Below, piece by piece: positions 16,308-26,134 of a stretch of 33,135 nt of DNA. This DNA is from JBKPNX01 sp046732855. GTDB lineage: Bacteria > Pseudomonadota > Alphaproteobacteria > Geminicoccales > Geminicoccaceae. Location of the stretch: positions 1 through 33,135 of the forward strand of contig JBKPNX010000041.1 of the NCBI GenBank assembly GCA_046732855.1, read 5' to 3'. The position numbers and the translations under genes were made by a program. Under the pieces are notes generated by a model. The model was not told the origin of the DNA and made no database searches. It saw nothing but the letters and a program-made list of their open reading frames with translations. How positions within the stretch are numbered: position 1 is the stretch's first letter; every line of letters starts with the position of its first letter.

Positions 16308-17654
16308 ATGCGCACGGCGTGGCTGGCGCTGCCGGTCACAATCACGCTCCTGATCCTCACGGCGTTCAGCCACCTGACGCCCTGGGCGGCGCTGCTCGCC
16401 TGGCTGCTCGGCCTGATCCTGAGCGGCGTGCTCGCCTGGCGGCGCGAGCGCCGGCTCGAGGCCACCGGCAGCTATCTGACCGCGCTCGCCGAAGGCCGCG
16501 AGCCGCCGCCGTTGCCGCAGTTCGGCCCGCTCGGCGGCGACGAGCTGGCGACCGTCCTGCACCGGCTCGATCGCGCGCTCTCAGAAGAGCGCGCGCGGCG
16601 CGCCGAGACCGACCGCCTGCTGCGCACGCTGCTCGAGGCGCTGCCCGATCCGCTGCTCGTGGTCGACGCCCGCCGCGTCGTCGCCAGCGCCAATCCTGCG
16701 GCCGAACGGCTGCTCGGGCATAACCCCGCGACCAAGCCGCTCGAGGCGAGCCTGCGCGATCCGGGCGTGCTGGCGGCGGTCGATCAGGCGCTGCAAGGTC
16801 ACGGCCGCGCCCAGCTCACGCTGCAGCTGCCGGGACCGCCGCCGCGCGCGTTTGGGGTCGAGGTCCTGCCGATCCAACTGCGTGCGCGCACCGCGGCCCT
16901 GATCGGGCTGCGCGAGCTGACCGAGCAGCTGATGATCGAGCGCATGCGCTCGGACTTCGTCGCCAACGCCAGCCACGAGCTGCGCACGCCGCTCGCGGCG
17001 CTGTCCGGCTTCATCGAGACGCTGACCGGTCCGGCGCGGGACGATGCGCAGGCGCGGGCGCGCTTCCTCAAGACCATGGCCGCCGAGGCGGCGCGCATGA
17101 CCCGGCTGGTCAACGACCTGCTGTCGCTGTCGCGGATCGAGGCGAGCGAGCACCAGTTCCCGAGCGACCGGGTCGATCTGATCGCCTGCCTCGAGACGGT
17201 GGTCGACACGTTGCAGCCGTACGCCCAGAGCCGCATCGTCGCCCTGGAGCGGCGCTGGCCCGAAGAGCTGCCGGCCATTGTCGGCGATCGCGATCAGCTG
17301 ATCCAGCTGCTCACCAACCTGATCGACAACGCGATCAAATACGGCGGCGAGAACGGCCGCGTCGGGATCGCCTGCGAGCAGCTGGCAGCAGCGCCGCACG
17401 GCGCCGGCCCGCTCAGCGGCCGGCCGACCGTCCGGGTGGTGGTCGAGGACAACGGGCCGGGCATCGCCCGCGAACATCTGCCGCGGGTCACCGAGCGATT
17501 CTTCCGGGTCGACCCGGCGCGCTCGCGCCAGCTGGGCGGTACCGGGCTCGGCCTGGCGATCGTCAAGCATATCCTGCGCCGCCATCGCGGCCACCTGGCG
17601 ATCGCCAGCGAGCTCGGCCACGGTACAACCGTAACGGTATATCTGCCCGCCTAG
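16308..17654 (+). CDS. phoR: PhoR, phosphate-sensing histidine kinase
   Basis: Membrane sensor kinase that phosphorylates PhoB when phosphate is scarce, under control of the Pst transporter and PhoU. The product of ATG 16308 has 448 residues: two adjacent transmembrane helices (about 5-45), a PAS domain (about 105-200), a HisKA domain with phospho-accepting H223 in NASHELRTPL, and an ATPase domain with N box (LIDNAIKYG), DNGPGI and GTGLGL. The absence of a large periplasmic domain is typical of PhoR. An upstream GGAGG lies rather far (about 20 nt) from this ATG, so the start is not certain. The rest of the pho/pst set follows immediately. Confidence 0.93.
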   Translation: MRTAWLALPVTITLLILTAFSHLTPWAALLAWLLGLILSGVLAWRRERRLEATGSYLTALAEGREPPPLPQFGPLGGDELATVLHRLDRALSEERARRAETDRLLRTLLEALPDPLLVVDARRVVASANPAAERLLGHNPATKPLEASLRDPGVLAAVDQALQGHGRAQLTLQLPGPPPRAFGVEVLPIQLRARTAALIGLRELTEQLMIERMRSDFVANASHELRTPLAALSGFIETLTGPARDDAQARARFLKTMAAEAARMTRLVNDLLSLSRIEASEHQFPSDRVDLIACLETVVDTLQPYAQSRIVALERRWPEELPAIVGDRDQLIQLLTNLIDNAIKYGGENGRVGIACEQLAAAPHGAGPLSGRPTVRVVVEDNGPGIAREHLPRVTERFFRVDPARSRQLGGTGLGLAIVKHILRRHRGHLAIASELGHGTTVTVYLPA

Positions 17655-17680
17655 TAGCTATTATCCCCGATTTGGCCCGG

Positions 17681-17709
17681 CTGTCACAAAACCGTCACAC
17701 AGCGCTCAC
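17681..17709 (+). promoter_or_regulatory. Pho box with three 11-bp-spaced repeats upstream of pstS
   Basis: CTGTCAC (17681), CCGTCAC (17692) and CGCTCAC (17703) are direct repeats at an exact 11-bp period. The first two with their AAAA spacer, CTGTCACAAAACCGTCAC, match 16 of 18 positions of the canonical PhoB site (known consensus CTGTCATAAAACTGTCAC). This predicts direct PhoB activation of pstS-pstC-pstA-pstB-phoU-phoB. Confidence 0.9.
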
Positions 17710-17714
17710 ATAAG
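17709..17714 (+). promoter_or_regulatory. Candidate -10 element of the Pho-dependent pstS promoter
   Basis: CATAAG begins 10 bp after the first two Pho repeats. That is where the -10 hexamer lies in PhoB-activated promoters, in which the Pho box replaces the -35 element. It overlaps the end of the third repeat. The match to TATAAT is four of six. Confidence 0.5.
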
Positions 17715-17764
17715 CCGCATCGAGGGACGGCACGATCAAGACGACCCAAAAGCGGAGGACCCCC

Positions 17765-18790
17765 ATGACCCGCGTAACCATGGCGCTCGGCTTGGCCGGG
17801 GCTGCCGTCGTCGGCTTGACCGGTGTGGCGGAGGCACGCGATCAGATCCGCATCGTCGGCTCATCGACGGTCTATCCTTTCGCCACCACAGTCGCCGAGC
17901 AGTTCGGCACCAAGTACAAATTCCCGACCCCGGTGGTCGAGAGCACCGGCACGGGCGGCGGGCTCAAGCTGTTCTGCGCCGGGGTCGGCGAGAAGCACCC
18001 CGACTTGGCAAATGCCTCGCGCCGGATCAAGGAATCCGAGGTGCAGCAGTGCGCCGGCAACGGCGTCGAGGCGATCACCGAGGTCAACATCGGCTACGAC
18101 GGCATCGTGCTGGCCAACAGCAACGACAGCGAGCCGATGAAGGTGACCATCGCCCAGATCTGGCAAGCGCTCGCCAAGGAGGTCCCGGTCGGCGGCGAGA
18201 TCAAGGCCAACCCGTACCGGAACTGGCGCGACATCGATCCCTCGCTGCCCGACAAGAAGATCGAAGTGCTCGGCCCGCCGCCGACCTCGGGGACGCGCGA
18301 CGCGTTCGTCGAGCTGGTGATGGACAAGGGCTGCGCCGAGTTCCCGGAGATCCAGGCGCTCGACGCTGACGCCAAGGCGAAGGCCTGTCAGACGATGCGC
18401 GAGGACGGCACGTTCATCGAGGCCGGCGAGAACGACAACCTGATCGTGCAGAAGCTCGAGGCCAACCACGACGCGTTCGGCATCTTCGGCTTCAGCTTTC
18501 TCGACCAGAACCTCGACCAGCTGCAGGGCAGCCTGATCAATGGCGAGGCGCCGACCTTCGAGAACATCGCCGACGGCGCCTATCCGGTATCCCGCCCCTT
18601 GTACTTCTACGTCAAGAACGCGCATCTCGACGTGATCCCGGGGATCAAGGAATACGTCGAGGAGTTCACCAGCGATGCAGCGATCGGCGAGGACGGGTAT
18701 CTCGCCGACAAGGGCCTGATCCCCTTGCCGGAGGACGAGCTGAAGAAAGTCCGCGAGCAGGCGTTGAGCTTCACTCCGCTGACTATGTGA
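17765..18790 (+). CDS. pstS: PstS, periplasmic phosphate-binding protein
   Basis: High-affinity phosphate receptor delivering Pi to PstCAB. The 341-residue precursor has a signal peptide (MTRVTMALGLAGAAVVGLTG, cleavage near VAEA-RD). The phosphate-binding loops are seen: IVGSSTVYPF (about 29-38), the ESTGTGGGLKLF region, and PTSGTRDAF (about residue 174 on). Four cysteines in the mature part could form disulfides. GGAGG is 5 nt before the ATG. It follows the Pho box and is first in the transporter operon; a stem-loop separates it from pstC, which would favour more PstS than permease. Confidence 0.97.
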   Translation: MTRVTMALGLAGAAVVGLTGVAEARDQIRIVGSSTVYPFATTVAEQFGTKYKFPTPVVESTGTGGGLKLFCAGVGEKHPDLANASRRIKESEVQQCAGNGVEAITEVNIGYDGIVLANSNDSEPMKVTIAQIWQALAKEVPVGGEIKANPYRNWRDIDPSLPDKKIEVLGPPPTSGTRDAFVELVMDKGCAEFPEIQALDADAKAKACQTMREDGTFIEAGENDNLIVQKLEANHDAFGIFGFSFLDQNLDQLQGSLINGEAPTFENIADGAYPVSRPLYFYVKNAHLDVIPGIKEYVEEFTSDAAIGEDGYLADKGLIPLPEDELKKVREQALSFTPLTM

Positions 18791-18797
18791 GGGATGT

Positions 18798-18842
18798 GGC
18801 GAGCGGGGTGGCAGTCATGCTGGCGGCTGACCCCCCGTCGCC
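18798..18842 (+). promoter_or_regulatory. Stem-loop between pstS and pstC
   Basis: GGCGA (18798-18802) pairs with TCGCC (18838-18842), and CGGGGT (18804-18809) pairs with the ACCCCCCG run (18830-18837) with small bulges. There is no U-tract. Such intercistronic hairpins often stabilise the upstream binding-protein mRNA or reduce read-through; that role is inferred here. Confidence 0.45.
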
Positions 18843-18883
18843 CTGCCCGTGACTGGCGCTGCCCACATGGGGCCCCGTCCGAC

Positions 18884-20257
18884 ATGACCACCACGCTGCT
18901 GATCGTCCTGCTCGCTGGCGCCGCTTTCTATCTCGGCTGGCGCCGCGCGCTGGCCAAGAGCGATGGCAGCATCGCCAACCTGCACTCCAAGCCGGGCCAC
19001 TATGCCTGGTATGTTGCGCTGCTGTGCGCCGGACCGGCGCTTGCCCTCTGGTTGTCGTGGCTTCTGTTCGGTGATCTGGTGCTGCGCTGGGTGGTCGCCA
19101 GCCGGCTGCCGCCCGGGATCGCCGAGCAGGCGCCGGCCATGCTGAGCTTCTTCTTCGCCGACGTCCGCCGCATGGCGGCCGGTCTGCCGACGAACATGGA
19201 GCCGAACCACGCGATGCGCGCGGCGGCTGACCTGTGGCGTCAGCTCGAGGGCGTCTCGACGGTGGCGTTCATGGCGGGTGCGCTGGCGCTCGCCGGGGCC
19301 GGCAGCGCGATCGGGCTCGGCCGTATTGAGCGCGACTTTCGCGCGCGCAACCGCGTCGAGCAGTGGGTCTCGACCGGGTTGCTGCTGACCGCGGCAGTAT
19401 CGATCATGATCACCGCCGGCATTGTATTCTCGGTGCTATTCGAATCGGCCCGGTTCTTCGAGCGCGTGCCGATCTCGAACTTCCTGTTCGGCCTGGAGTG
19501 GAGCCCACAGACCGCGATCCGCGCCGACCAGGTCGGTGCGTCGGGCAGCTTCGGCGCCGTGCCGCTGTTTACCGGCACGCTGCTGATCACGGTGATCGCC
19601 ATGGCGGTCGCGGGACCGATCGGCCTGTTGTCCGCGATCTACCTGGCCGAGTACGCGCCACCGCAGTTCCGCGCCGCTGCCAAGCCGATCATGGAGATCC
19701 TGGCCGGCGTGCCGACCGTGGTCTACGGCTTCTTCGCCGCGCTCACCGTGGCGCCGTTCGTGCGCGACCTCGGCCGCAGCATCGGGCTCGGCGTGTCCTC
19801 TGAGAGCGCGCTCGCCGCTGGCACGGTGATGGGGATCATGATCATCCCGTTCGTGTCGTCGTTGTCGGACGATGCGTTCCGCTCCGTGCCGCGGTCGTTG
19901 CGCGAGGCCTCCCTCGGCCTGGGCGCGACAACCGCCGAGACGATCACTAGGGTGGTCGTGCCGGCCGCGCTGCCGGGGATCATCGCCGGGTTTCTGCTCG
20001 CCGTGTCGCGGGCGATCGGCGAGACCATGATCGTGGTCATGGCCGCCGGGCTGGCCGCCAATCTCACCGCGAATCCGCTCGAGGCGGTCACCACGGTGAC
20101 CGTTCAGATCGTGACCCTGCTGACGGGCGACCAGGAGTTCGACAGCGCCAAGACGCTGTCCGCGTTCGCCCTCGGCTTGGTGTTGTTCGTCTCGACGCTC
20201 ATGCTCAACGTGCTGGCCCTGCACATTCTGCGGACGTACCGCGAAAAGTATGACTGA
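18884..20257 (+). CDS. pstC: PstC, phosphate ABC transporter permease
   Basis: One of two membrane permeases of the high-affinity Pi importer. From ATG 18884 the protein has 457 residues. It has a long N-terminal part with two transmembrane helices and a loop (about 1-120) found in the large alphaproteobacterial PstC type. The permease core follows, with the ABC-coupling loop VPRSLREASLGLGATTAETI and a conserved SRAIGETMIV motif. An upstream same-frame extension from 18794 has no family resemblance and crosses the intercistronic hairpin, so I discarded it. The stop overlaps the pstA start by 8 nt. Confidence 0.94.
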   Translation: MTTTLLIVLLAGAAFYLGWRRALAKSDGSIANLHSKPGHYAWYVALLCAGPALALWLSWLLFGDLVLRWVVASRLPPGIAEQAPAMLSFFFADVRRMAAGLPTNMEPNHAMRAAADLWRQLEGVSTVAFMAGALALAGAGSAIGLGRIERDFRARNRVEQWVSTGLLLTAAVSIMITAGIVFSVLFESARFFERVPISNFLFGLEWSPQTAIRADQVGASGSFGAVPLFTGTLLITVIAMAVAGPIGLLSAIYLAEYAPPQFRAAAKPIMEILAGVPTVVYGFFAALTVAPFVRDLGRSIGLGVSSESALAAGTVMGIMIIPFVSSLSDDAFRSVPRSLREASLGLGATTAETITRVVVPAALPGIIAGFLLAVSRAIGETMIVVMAAGLAANLTANPLEAVTTVTVQIVTLLTGDQEFDSAKTLSAFALGLVLFVSTLMLNVLALHILRTYREKYD

Positions 20258-21574
20258 CATCGCCAATAGCGCCGGCCTTGCGCCATCGATCGTGCGCCCG
20301 CGACAGCTCAGCCCTGAGGCCGTCCAGGCGCGCCTGCGCAGGCGCTACGCCGCCGAGCGCCGGTTCAAGGCGATCGGGCTTCTAGCTGTCCTGACCGCAC
20401 TCGGCCTGCTCGCGCTGCTGCTCGTGACGATCGTCGCGCAGGGCTACACGGCGTTCGTCCAGACCAACATCCGGCTGGACGTCTATTTCGACGAGGCCAC
20501 CATCGACCCCGACGGCGCGCGCAGTCCCGAGGCATTGTCGCGGGCGGACTACAGCCAGCTGATCAAGGTGGCGTTGGCCGAGGTGTTCCCGACCGTGGAA
20601 GGACGCAGGGAGGTGCGTGCCTTGCGTGGCCTGATCAGCTCGGGCGCGCCCGCGCAGCTGCGCGACATGGTGCTCGATGATCCGAAGGTCGTCGGCACCG
20701 TGCGGCCGGTCTGGCTGCTCGCCGACGATGATGTCGACCAGTTCTGGAAGGGCTTCGTCGACCGTGATCTGCCGCAGAGCGCGCGCCGGATTAAGGATCA
20801 GCAGATCCAGTGGGTCGATGCCCTGGCTTCGGCCGGACAGATCGAGTTGAAGTTCAACAAATGGTTATTCACGAACGGCGACTCGCGGGAGCCGGAACTG
20901 GCAGGCATCTGGGGAGCGGTGGTCGGCTCGTTCTATATGCTTCTGGTCACCCTGGTCCTCTCGGTCCCGCTCGGGGTCGGCGCGGCGATTTTTCTTGAAG
21001 AGTTCGCGCCCAAGAACACGCGGTGGGTCGACCTGATTGAAGTCAACATCAACAACCTCGCCGCCGTGCCTTCGATCGTCTTCGGCTTGCTTGGCTTGGC
21101 CGTGTTTCTCAATGTGTTTCACCTGCCCCGTTCGGCGCCTCTGGTTGGCGGATTGACGCTCAGCCTGATGACCCTGCCGATCATGGTGGTCGCAACGCGA
21201 GCGGCGTTGCGCGGGGTTCCGCCGTCGATCCGCGAAGCGGCGCTCGGTATCGGGGCCTCCAGGATCCAGACCGTTGCGCATCATGTGCTGCCGCGCGCCT
21301 TGCCCGGCGTCATGACCGGCACGATCATTGGGATGGCGCATGCGCTCGGCGAGACCGCGCCGCTATTGATGATCGGCATGGTCGCGTTCATCGTCGACAT
21401 TCCGGACGGGCCGCTCTCGCCCGCCACGGCGTTGCCGGTACAGATCTTTCTCTGGGCCGACAGCCCCGAGCGCGCGTTCACCGAGCGGACTGCGGCCGCG
21501 ATCCTGGTCCTGCTCGGTTTCCTGATCGTGATGAACGCGGCCGCGGTGTTCTTGCGCCAAAGGTTCCAGATCAG

Positions 21575-21581
<7 letters not shown>
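20250..21581 (+). CDS. pstA: PstA, phosphate ABC transporter permease with DUF3333-type N-terminal domain
   Basis: Second permease of the Pi importer. At 443 residues it is much longer than the E. coli protein. Residues about 25-200 form an extra region: one transmembrane helix (about 44-64), then a periplasmic segment with LDVYFDEATIDPDG, as in the DUF3333 extension of alphaproteobacterial PstA. The permease core follows (about 215-440), with the coupling loop VPPSIREAALGIGASRIQTV and AHALGETAPLLMIGM. It overlaps pstC at the start and pstB by 7 nt at the end, which indicates tight coupling. Confidence 0.95.
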
Positions 21582-22399
<818 letters not shown>

Positions 22400-22409
22400 G
22401 CTGGGGCCC

Positions 22410-23087
22410 ATGGCGACCGATCACATCGTCAAATCCTACGACGAGCACATCACGCTCCTGACCCGCAAGATCCTCGAGATGGGCGGCCTGGTCGAGCGGC
22501 AGATCGCGCGCGCGGTCGAGGCGCTGGTCGATCGCGACATCGAACAGGCCAACCTCGTGGTCGAGCACGACGATCAGATCGATCTGATGGAGGAGGAGAT
22601 CGATCAATTCGCCATCCGGCTGCTGGCGACGCGCCAACCCATGGCGGGGGACCTGCGCCTGATCGCCATGGGGATGAAGATCTCGAACGATCTGGAGCGC
22701 ATCGGCGACTACGCCACCAACATCGCCAAGCGGTGCGAGCGGCTGGCCAAGGAGGCGCCGGTCAAGCCGCTCTATACCATTCCGCGCATGGCGCAGATCA
22801 CCCAGTCCATGGTCAAGGACGTGCTCGACGCCTATGTCGAGCGCGACACCGACAAGGCGATCGCCGTGTGGCGCCGGGACGACGAAGTCGACGACATGTT
22901 CACGAGCTTGTTCCGCGAGCTGCTCACCTACATGATGGAAGACGCACGCAGCATCTCGCAGTGCATCGATTTGATCTTCGTGGCCAAGAATCTGGAACGC
23001 ATTGGCGATCACGCGACCAACATCGCCGAGAAGATCCACTACATCATCCACGGCCAGCGCATCAATCGGATGCCGAGCTCGGTGTGA
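22410..23087 (+). CDS. phoU: PhoU, regulator of phosphate signalling
   Basis: Cytoplasmic, metal-binding, all-helical protein that links PstB to PhoR and restrains PhoB activation when Pi is plentiful. At 225 residues it consists of two repeated three-helix PhoU domains. Each carries an E/DxxxD-type metal motif in the helix LERIGDYATNIAKR (first half) and LERIGDHATNIAEK (second half); the repeat is obvious by eye. It lies directly between pstB and phoB, as in many alphaproteobacteria. Confidence 0.97.
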   Translation: MATDHIVKSYDEHITLLTRKILEMGGLVERQIARAVEALVDRDIEQANLVVEHDDQIDLMEEEIDQFAIRLLATRQPMAGDLRLIAMGMKISNDLERIGDYATNIAKRCERLAKEAPVKPLYTIPRMAQITQSMVKDVLDAYVERDTDKAIAVWRRDDEVDDMFTSLFRELLTYMMEDARSISQCIDLIFVAKNLERIGDHATNIAEKIHYIIHGQRINRMPSSV

Positions 23088-23099
23088 GGTGATAAGGCC

Positions 23100-23816
23100 A
23101 TGAGGCCGCGCATCCTAGTGGTCGAAGACGAAGCAGCGCTCCAGGAGCTGCTCGCGTACAACCTGGAGCGCGCCGGCTTCGTGGTTGAGCAGGCCTATGA
23201 CGCCGACGAGGCGCGCACGCTGATCGCCGAGCAGACGCCGGACCTGGTCCTGCTCGACTGGATGTTGCCGTACATGTCCGGCCTCGAGCTGTGCCGGCAG
23301 CTGCGCCGCCAGCCGGCGACCGCGAATCTGCCGATCATCATACTGACCGCGCGGACCGAGGAGCGCGACCGACTGCATGGGCTGGACACGGGCGCCGACG
23401 ACTACGTCACCAAGCCGTTCTCGCTCGACGAGCTGATCGCGCGGGTGCGCGCGGTGCTGCGCCGGATCCGGCCGGCGTTTGCCTTGGAGGTCCTGCGCTT
23501 CGCCGATCTGAGCATGGATCTCGTGGGCTATCGGGTGACGCGCGCCGGCCGCGAGGTGCACCTCAGCCCGACCGAGTTCCGCCTGCTGCGCCAGCTGCTG
23601 GAGAGCCCCGGGCGGGTGTTCTCGCGCAGCCAGCTGCTCGACCTGGTGTGGGGGCGCGATCAGGACGTCGAGCTGCGCACGGTCGACGCCACCATCCGCC
23701 GCCTGCGCCGCGCGCTGAACGGGGAGGGCGAGCCGGACCTGCTGCGCACCGTGCGCGCCACCGGCTATGCCCTCGACCAGCCGGTTGCGGCCGAGCGCGT
23801 CCCCGCACCGGCCTGA
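23100..23816 (+). CDS. phoB: PhoB, phosphate regulon response regulator
   Basis: DNA-binding response regulator that activates Pho-box promoters, including the one at 17681. The 238-residue protein has a receiver domain with acidic residues E9-D10, phospho-accepting D53 (LLDWMLP) and K105 (VTKPF). A C-terminal OmpR/PhoB winged helix follows (about 125-225; LSPTEFRLLRQLLESPGRVFSR and VDATIRRLRRAL). A good GAGGTGA precedes the ATG. As last gene of the operon it is expected to be autoregulated through the pstS promoter. Confidence 0.97.
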   Translation: MRPRILVVEDEAALQELLAYNLERAGFVVEQAYDADEARTLIAEQTPDLVLLDWMLPYMSGLELCRQLRRQPATANLPIIILTARTEERDRLHGLDTGADDYVTKPFSLDELIARVRAVLRRIRPAFALEVLRFADLSMDLVGYRVTRAGREVHLSPTEFRLLRQLLESPGRVFSRSQLLDLVWGRDQDVELRTVDATIRRLRRALNGEGEPDLLRTVRATGYALDQPVAAERVPAPA

Positions 23817-24062
23817 CGCGCGCGAGCCCGCAGGCGAGTGCCGAAGCAATCGATCGTTGGCAGGCTGAAGGTCTTGCCGGCTCGATCAGAGGAGCACAGG
23901 CGGAGCGCGCGGTTCAAACACCGCTTCTGACCACCCGGCACCGACCGGCCGAGGCGGCACCAAAGCGCACGTCTTCGAGCATCCGCCTTGGCGCGACCGA
24001 CGCCAAACCGTATGACCTGAGCAGCGATAGACCCAGCGCGTCGCGGCAGGGGCTGGCGAGCC
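23817..24062 (+). other. Gap between phoB and the dehydrogenase gene
   Basis: These 246 bp contain no ORF with family resemblance, no clear terminator for the pst-pho operon and no convincing promoter. A tRNA T-arm-like segment at 23909-23924 was examined and rejected. Confidence 0.6.
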
Positions 24063-24950
24063 ATGGCACACGAGAAACAGGATCTCGGCTTCATCGGTCT
24101 CGGCCTCATGGGTCAGGCGTTCACCCGACGCCTAGTCGCCTGCGGCCATCGCGTGACCGGCTACGATATTGTCCCGGATAAGGTGGCGCGGGCGCAGGCA
24201 CACGGGATTCGCGCCGCGAGCTCGGCGGCCGAGGTGGCGCGGGCGAGCGCCATCGTCCACGTCAGCGTCATGACCAAGGACGATTTGGCCGCCGCCGTGT
24301 TCGGCCCGGACGGCGTCGCCGGGGGCGCGGCGCGCGGCAAGGTGCTGGTCGACCACTCGACCACCCAGGTCGAGGCCACCAGGCAGCTCGCGGCCCGCCT
24401 TGCCGCGGACACCGGCATGCGCTGGGTCGACGCCCCGGTGTCGGGCGGTCCGCCCGCGGCTGAGGCGGGCACGCTTGCGCTCATGGCCGGCGGTGACGAG
24501 GCCGACGTCGCGGCGGTGCGGCCGGTCCTCGACCAGCTCGGGACCTGCACCCACATGGGCCCGCTCGGCGCCGGGCAGGTCACCAAGATGGTCAACCAGG
24601 TGATCGTGCTCGCCAACTACTGCATCCTGGCCGAGGCGCTGGCGCTGGCGGAAGCGGGGGGTGTGGACGCGAGCGTGATCCCCGCCGCGCTCGGCGCCGG
24701 CTACGCCGGCAGCAACCTGCTCGAGCGCCTCTATCCCCGGATGGTCGCGCGCGACTTCGAGCCCGCCGGCTATGCCTTCCAGGTGCTGAAGGACCTCGAC
24801 ATGGTGCACGGCCTCGCCAAGGCGCTGCAGGTGCCGACGCCGATGGCGAGCCAGGCAACGACCCTGTTCCGCACGCTCGTGGCCAAGGGCCACGGCGAGC
24901 TCGACGGCATCGCCGTGCTCAAGCTGTACGACGGCAAGGAGCATCTCTAG
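24063..24950 (+). CDS. NAD(P)-dependent beta-hydroxyacid dehydrogenase (3-hydroxyisobutyrate dehydrogenase family)
   Basis: Likely oxidises a beta-hydroxyacid to its semialdehyde, or reduces the semialdehyde, in the cytoplasm. The 295 residues comprise a Rossmann domain with GLGLMG (12-17), the family substrate loop DAPVSGGPPAAEAGTL (about 123-138) and catalytic K175 in GAGQVTKMVNQ. The C-terminal helical dimerisation domain follows. Members include 3-hydroxyisobutyrate dehydrogenase, tartronate semialdehyde reductase and glyoxylate/succinic semialdehyde reductase; sequence alone does not pick one. It may start a run of plus-strand genes ending at 29246. Confidence 0.9.
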   Translation: MAHEKQDLGFIGLGLMGQAFTRRLVACGHRVTGYDIVPDKVARAQAHGIRAASSAAEVARASAIVHVSVMTKDDLAAAVFGPDGVAGGAARGKVLVDHSTTQVEATRQLAARLAADTGMRWVDAPVSGGPPAAEAGTLALMAGGDEADVAAVRPVLDQLGTCTHMGPLGAGQVTKMVNQVIVLANYCILAEALALAEAGGVDASVIPAALGAGYAGSNLLERLYPRMVARDFEPAGYAFQVLKDLDMVHGLAKALQVPTPMASQATTLFRTLVAKGHGELDGIAVLKLYDGKEHL

Positions 24951-24979
24951 GATCCGCCGGTCGCCCCTCCGCCGCGGCG

Positions 24980-26041
24980 ATGCGCAAGATCATTCACGTC
25001 GACATGGACGCGTTCTACGCGTCGGTCGAGCAGCGCGACCATCCGGAGCTGCGCGGCAGGCCGGTCGCGGTCGGCGGCGGCGGCGCGCGCGGCGTGGTCA
25101 TGGCCGCGAGCTACGAGGCGCGCCGGTTCGGCGTGCGCTCGGCGATGCCGGGCTTTCAGGCGCGCCGGCTCTGCCCCGAGCTGATCTTCGTGCGCACCCG
25201 CTTCGACGCCTATCACGCCGCGAGCCGGCAGATCCGCGACATCTTCCTGTCCTACACCGCCCTGGTCGAGCCGCTTTCGCTGGATGAGGCCTATCTCGAC
25301 GTGACCGCGCCCCGGCGCGGGCCGCCCTCTGCCACCGCGATCGCGCGCGCGATCAAACAAGAGATCAGGGCGGCGACCGGGCTCACCGCATCGGCCGGCG
25401 TGTCGTTCAACAAGTTCCTCGCCAAGGTCGCCTCGGACCTGCACAAGCCGGACGGGCTCGCGGTGATCCGGCCGGAGCAGGCCGAGGCATTCATCGCCGG
25501 TCTGCCGATCGAGCGGTTCTTCGGCATCGGCCCGAAGACCGCGGAGCGGATGAAGGCGCTCGGTATCCGAAACGGCGCCGATCTGGCCGTGCGCTCGGAG
25601 GACGAGCTGGTCCACCGCTTCGGCAAGGTCGGCCGTCATTATTTCCGGATCGTGCGCGGGCTGGACGAGCGCGAGGTGACGCCGGACCGGCCGTACAAGT
25701 CGATCGGCGCCGAGCGCACCTTCGATCACGACTTGGGCGATCCGGGCCTGATGCTCGAGCGGCTGCGGCCGATCGCCGAGCAGGTCGCCGAGCGCATGAC
25801 CGCGGCCGACAGCTTCGGCCGCACGGTGACGCTCAAGATCAAGCACCACGACTTCACCGTAACCACGCGCCAGCACACCCAGGCCGACTGGGTGCACAGC
25901 GCCGAGGAGCTGCTGACGCTCGCCGCGTGGCTGCTGCACCATCCGGAGCCGCCGCTCCGGCCGGTGCGGCTGCTCGGGCTGTCGGTATCCAACTTCGCGC
26001 TGGTGCCGACCGCGCCGCGTCAGCTCAGCCTCGGTCTGTAG
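24980..26041 (+). CDS. dinB: DNA polymerase IV (Y family)
   Basis: Error-prone translesion polymerase. The 353-residue length is normal. Catalytic carboxylates are present: D8 in HVDMDAFYASVEQ, and D102-E103 in SLDEAYLDVT. The helix-hairpin-helix thumb (FFGIGPKTAERMKALGI) and little-finger domain follow. The extreme C-terminus (RQLSLGL) resembles the beta-clamp-binding QLxLF motif. Its position inside a metabolic run, 29 nt after the dehydrogenase, appears functionally unrelated. No LexA-type box was recognised upstream. Confidence 0.97.
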   Translation: MRKIIHVDMDAFYASVEQRDHPELRGRPVAVGGGGARGVVMAASYEARRFGVRSAMPGFQARRLCPELIFVRTRFDAYHAASRQIRDIFLSYTALVEPLSLDEAYLDVTAPRRGPPSATAIARAIKQEIRAATGLTASAGVSFNKFLAKVASDLHKPDGLAVIRPEQAEAFIAGLPIERFFGIGPKTAERMKALGIRNGADLAVRSEDELVHRFGKVGRHYFRIVRGLDEREVTPDRPYKSIGAERTFDHDLGDPGLMLERLRPIAEQVAERMTAADSFGRTVTLKIKHHDFTVTTRQHTQADWVHSAEELLTLAAWLLHHPEPPLRPVRLLGLSVSNFALVPTAPRQLSLGL

Positions 26042-26134
26042 CGGACGACGCTGAGCGGACCGCGCCACAGCAGCTGCAGGCGAGTTGCAGTGCCCGACGT
26101 TGCGTGTGACCATGCGCGGCCGCGAGGGAGCGGG

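Noticed and set aside
23909..23924. tRNA T-arm-like segment, GCGGTTCAAACACCGC, after phoB
   Set aside because: No matching acceptor, anticodon or D-arm is found upstream (no complement to the following TTCTGAC), so a tRNA gene is not supported.
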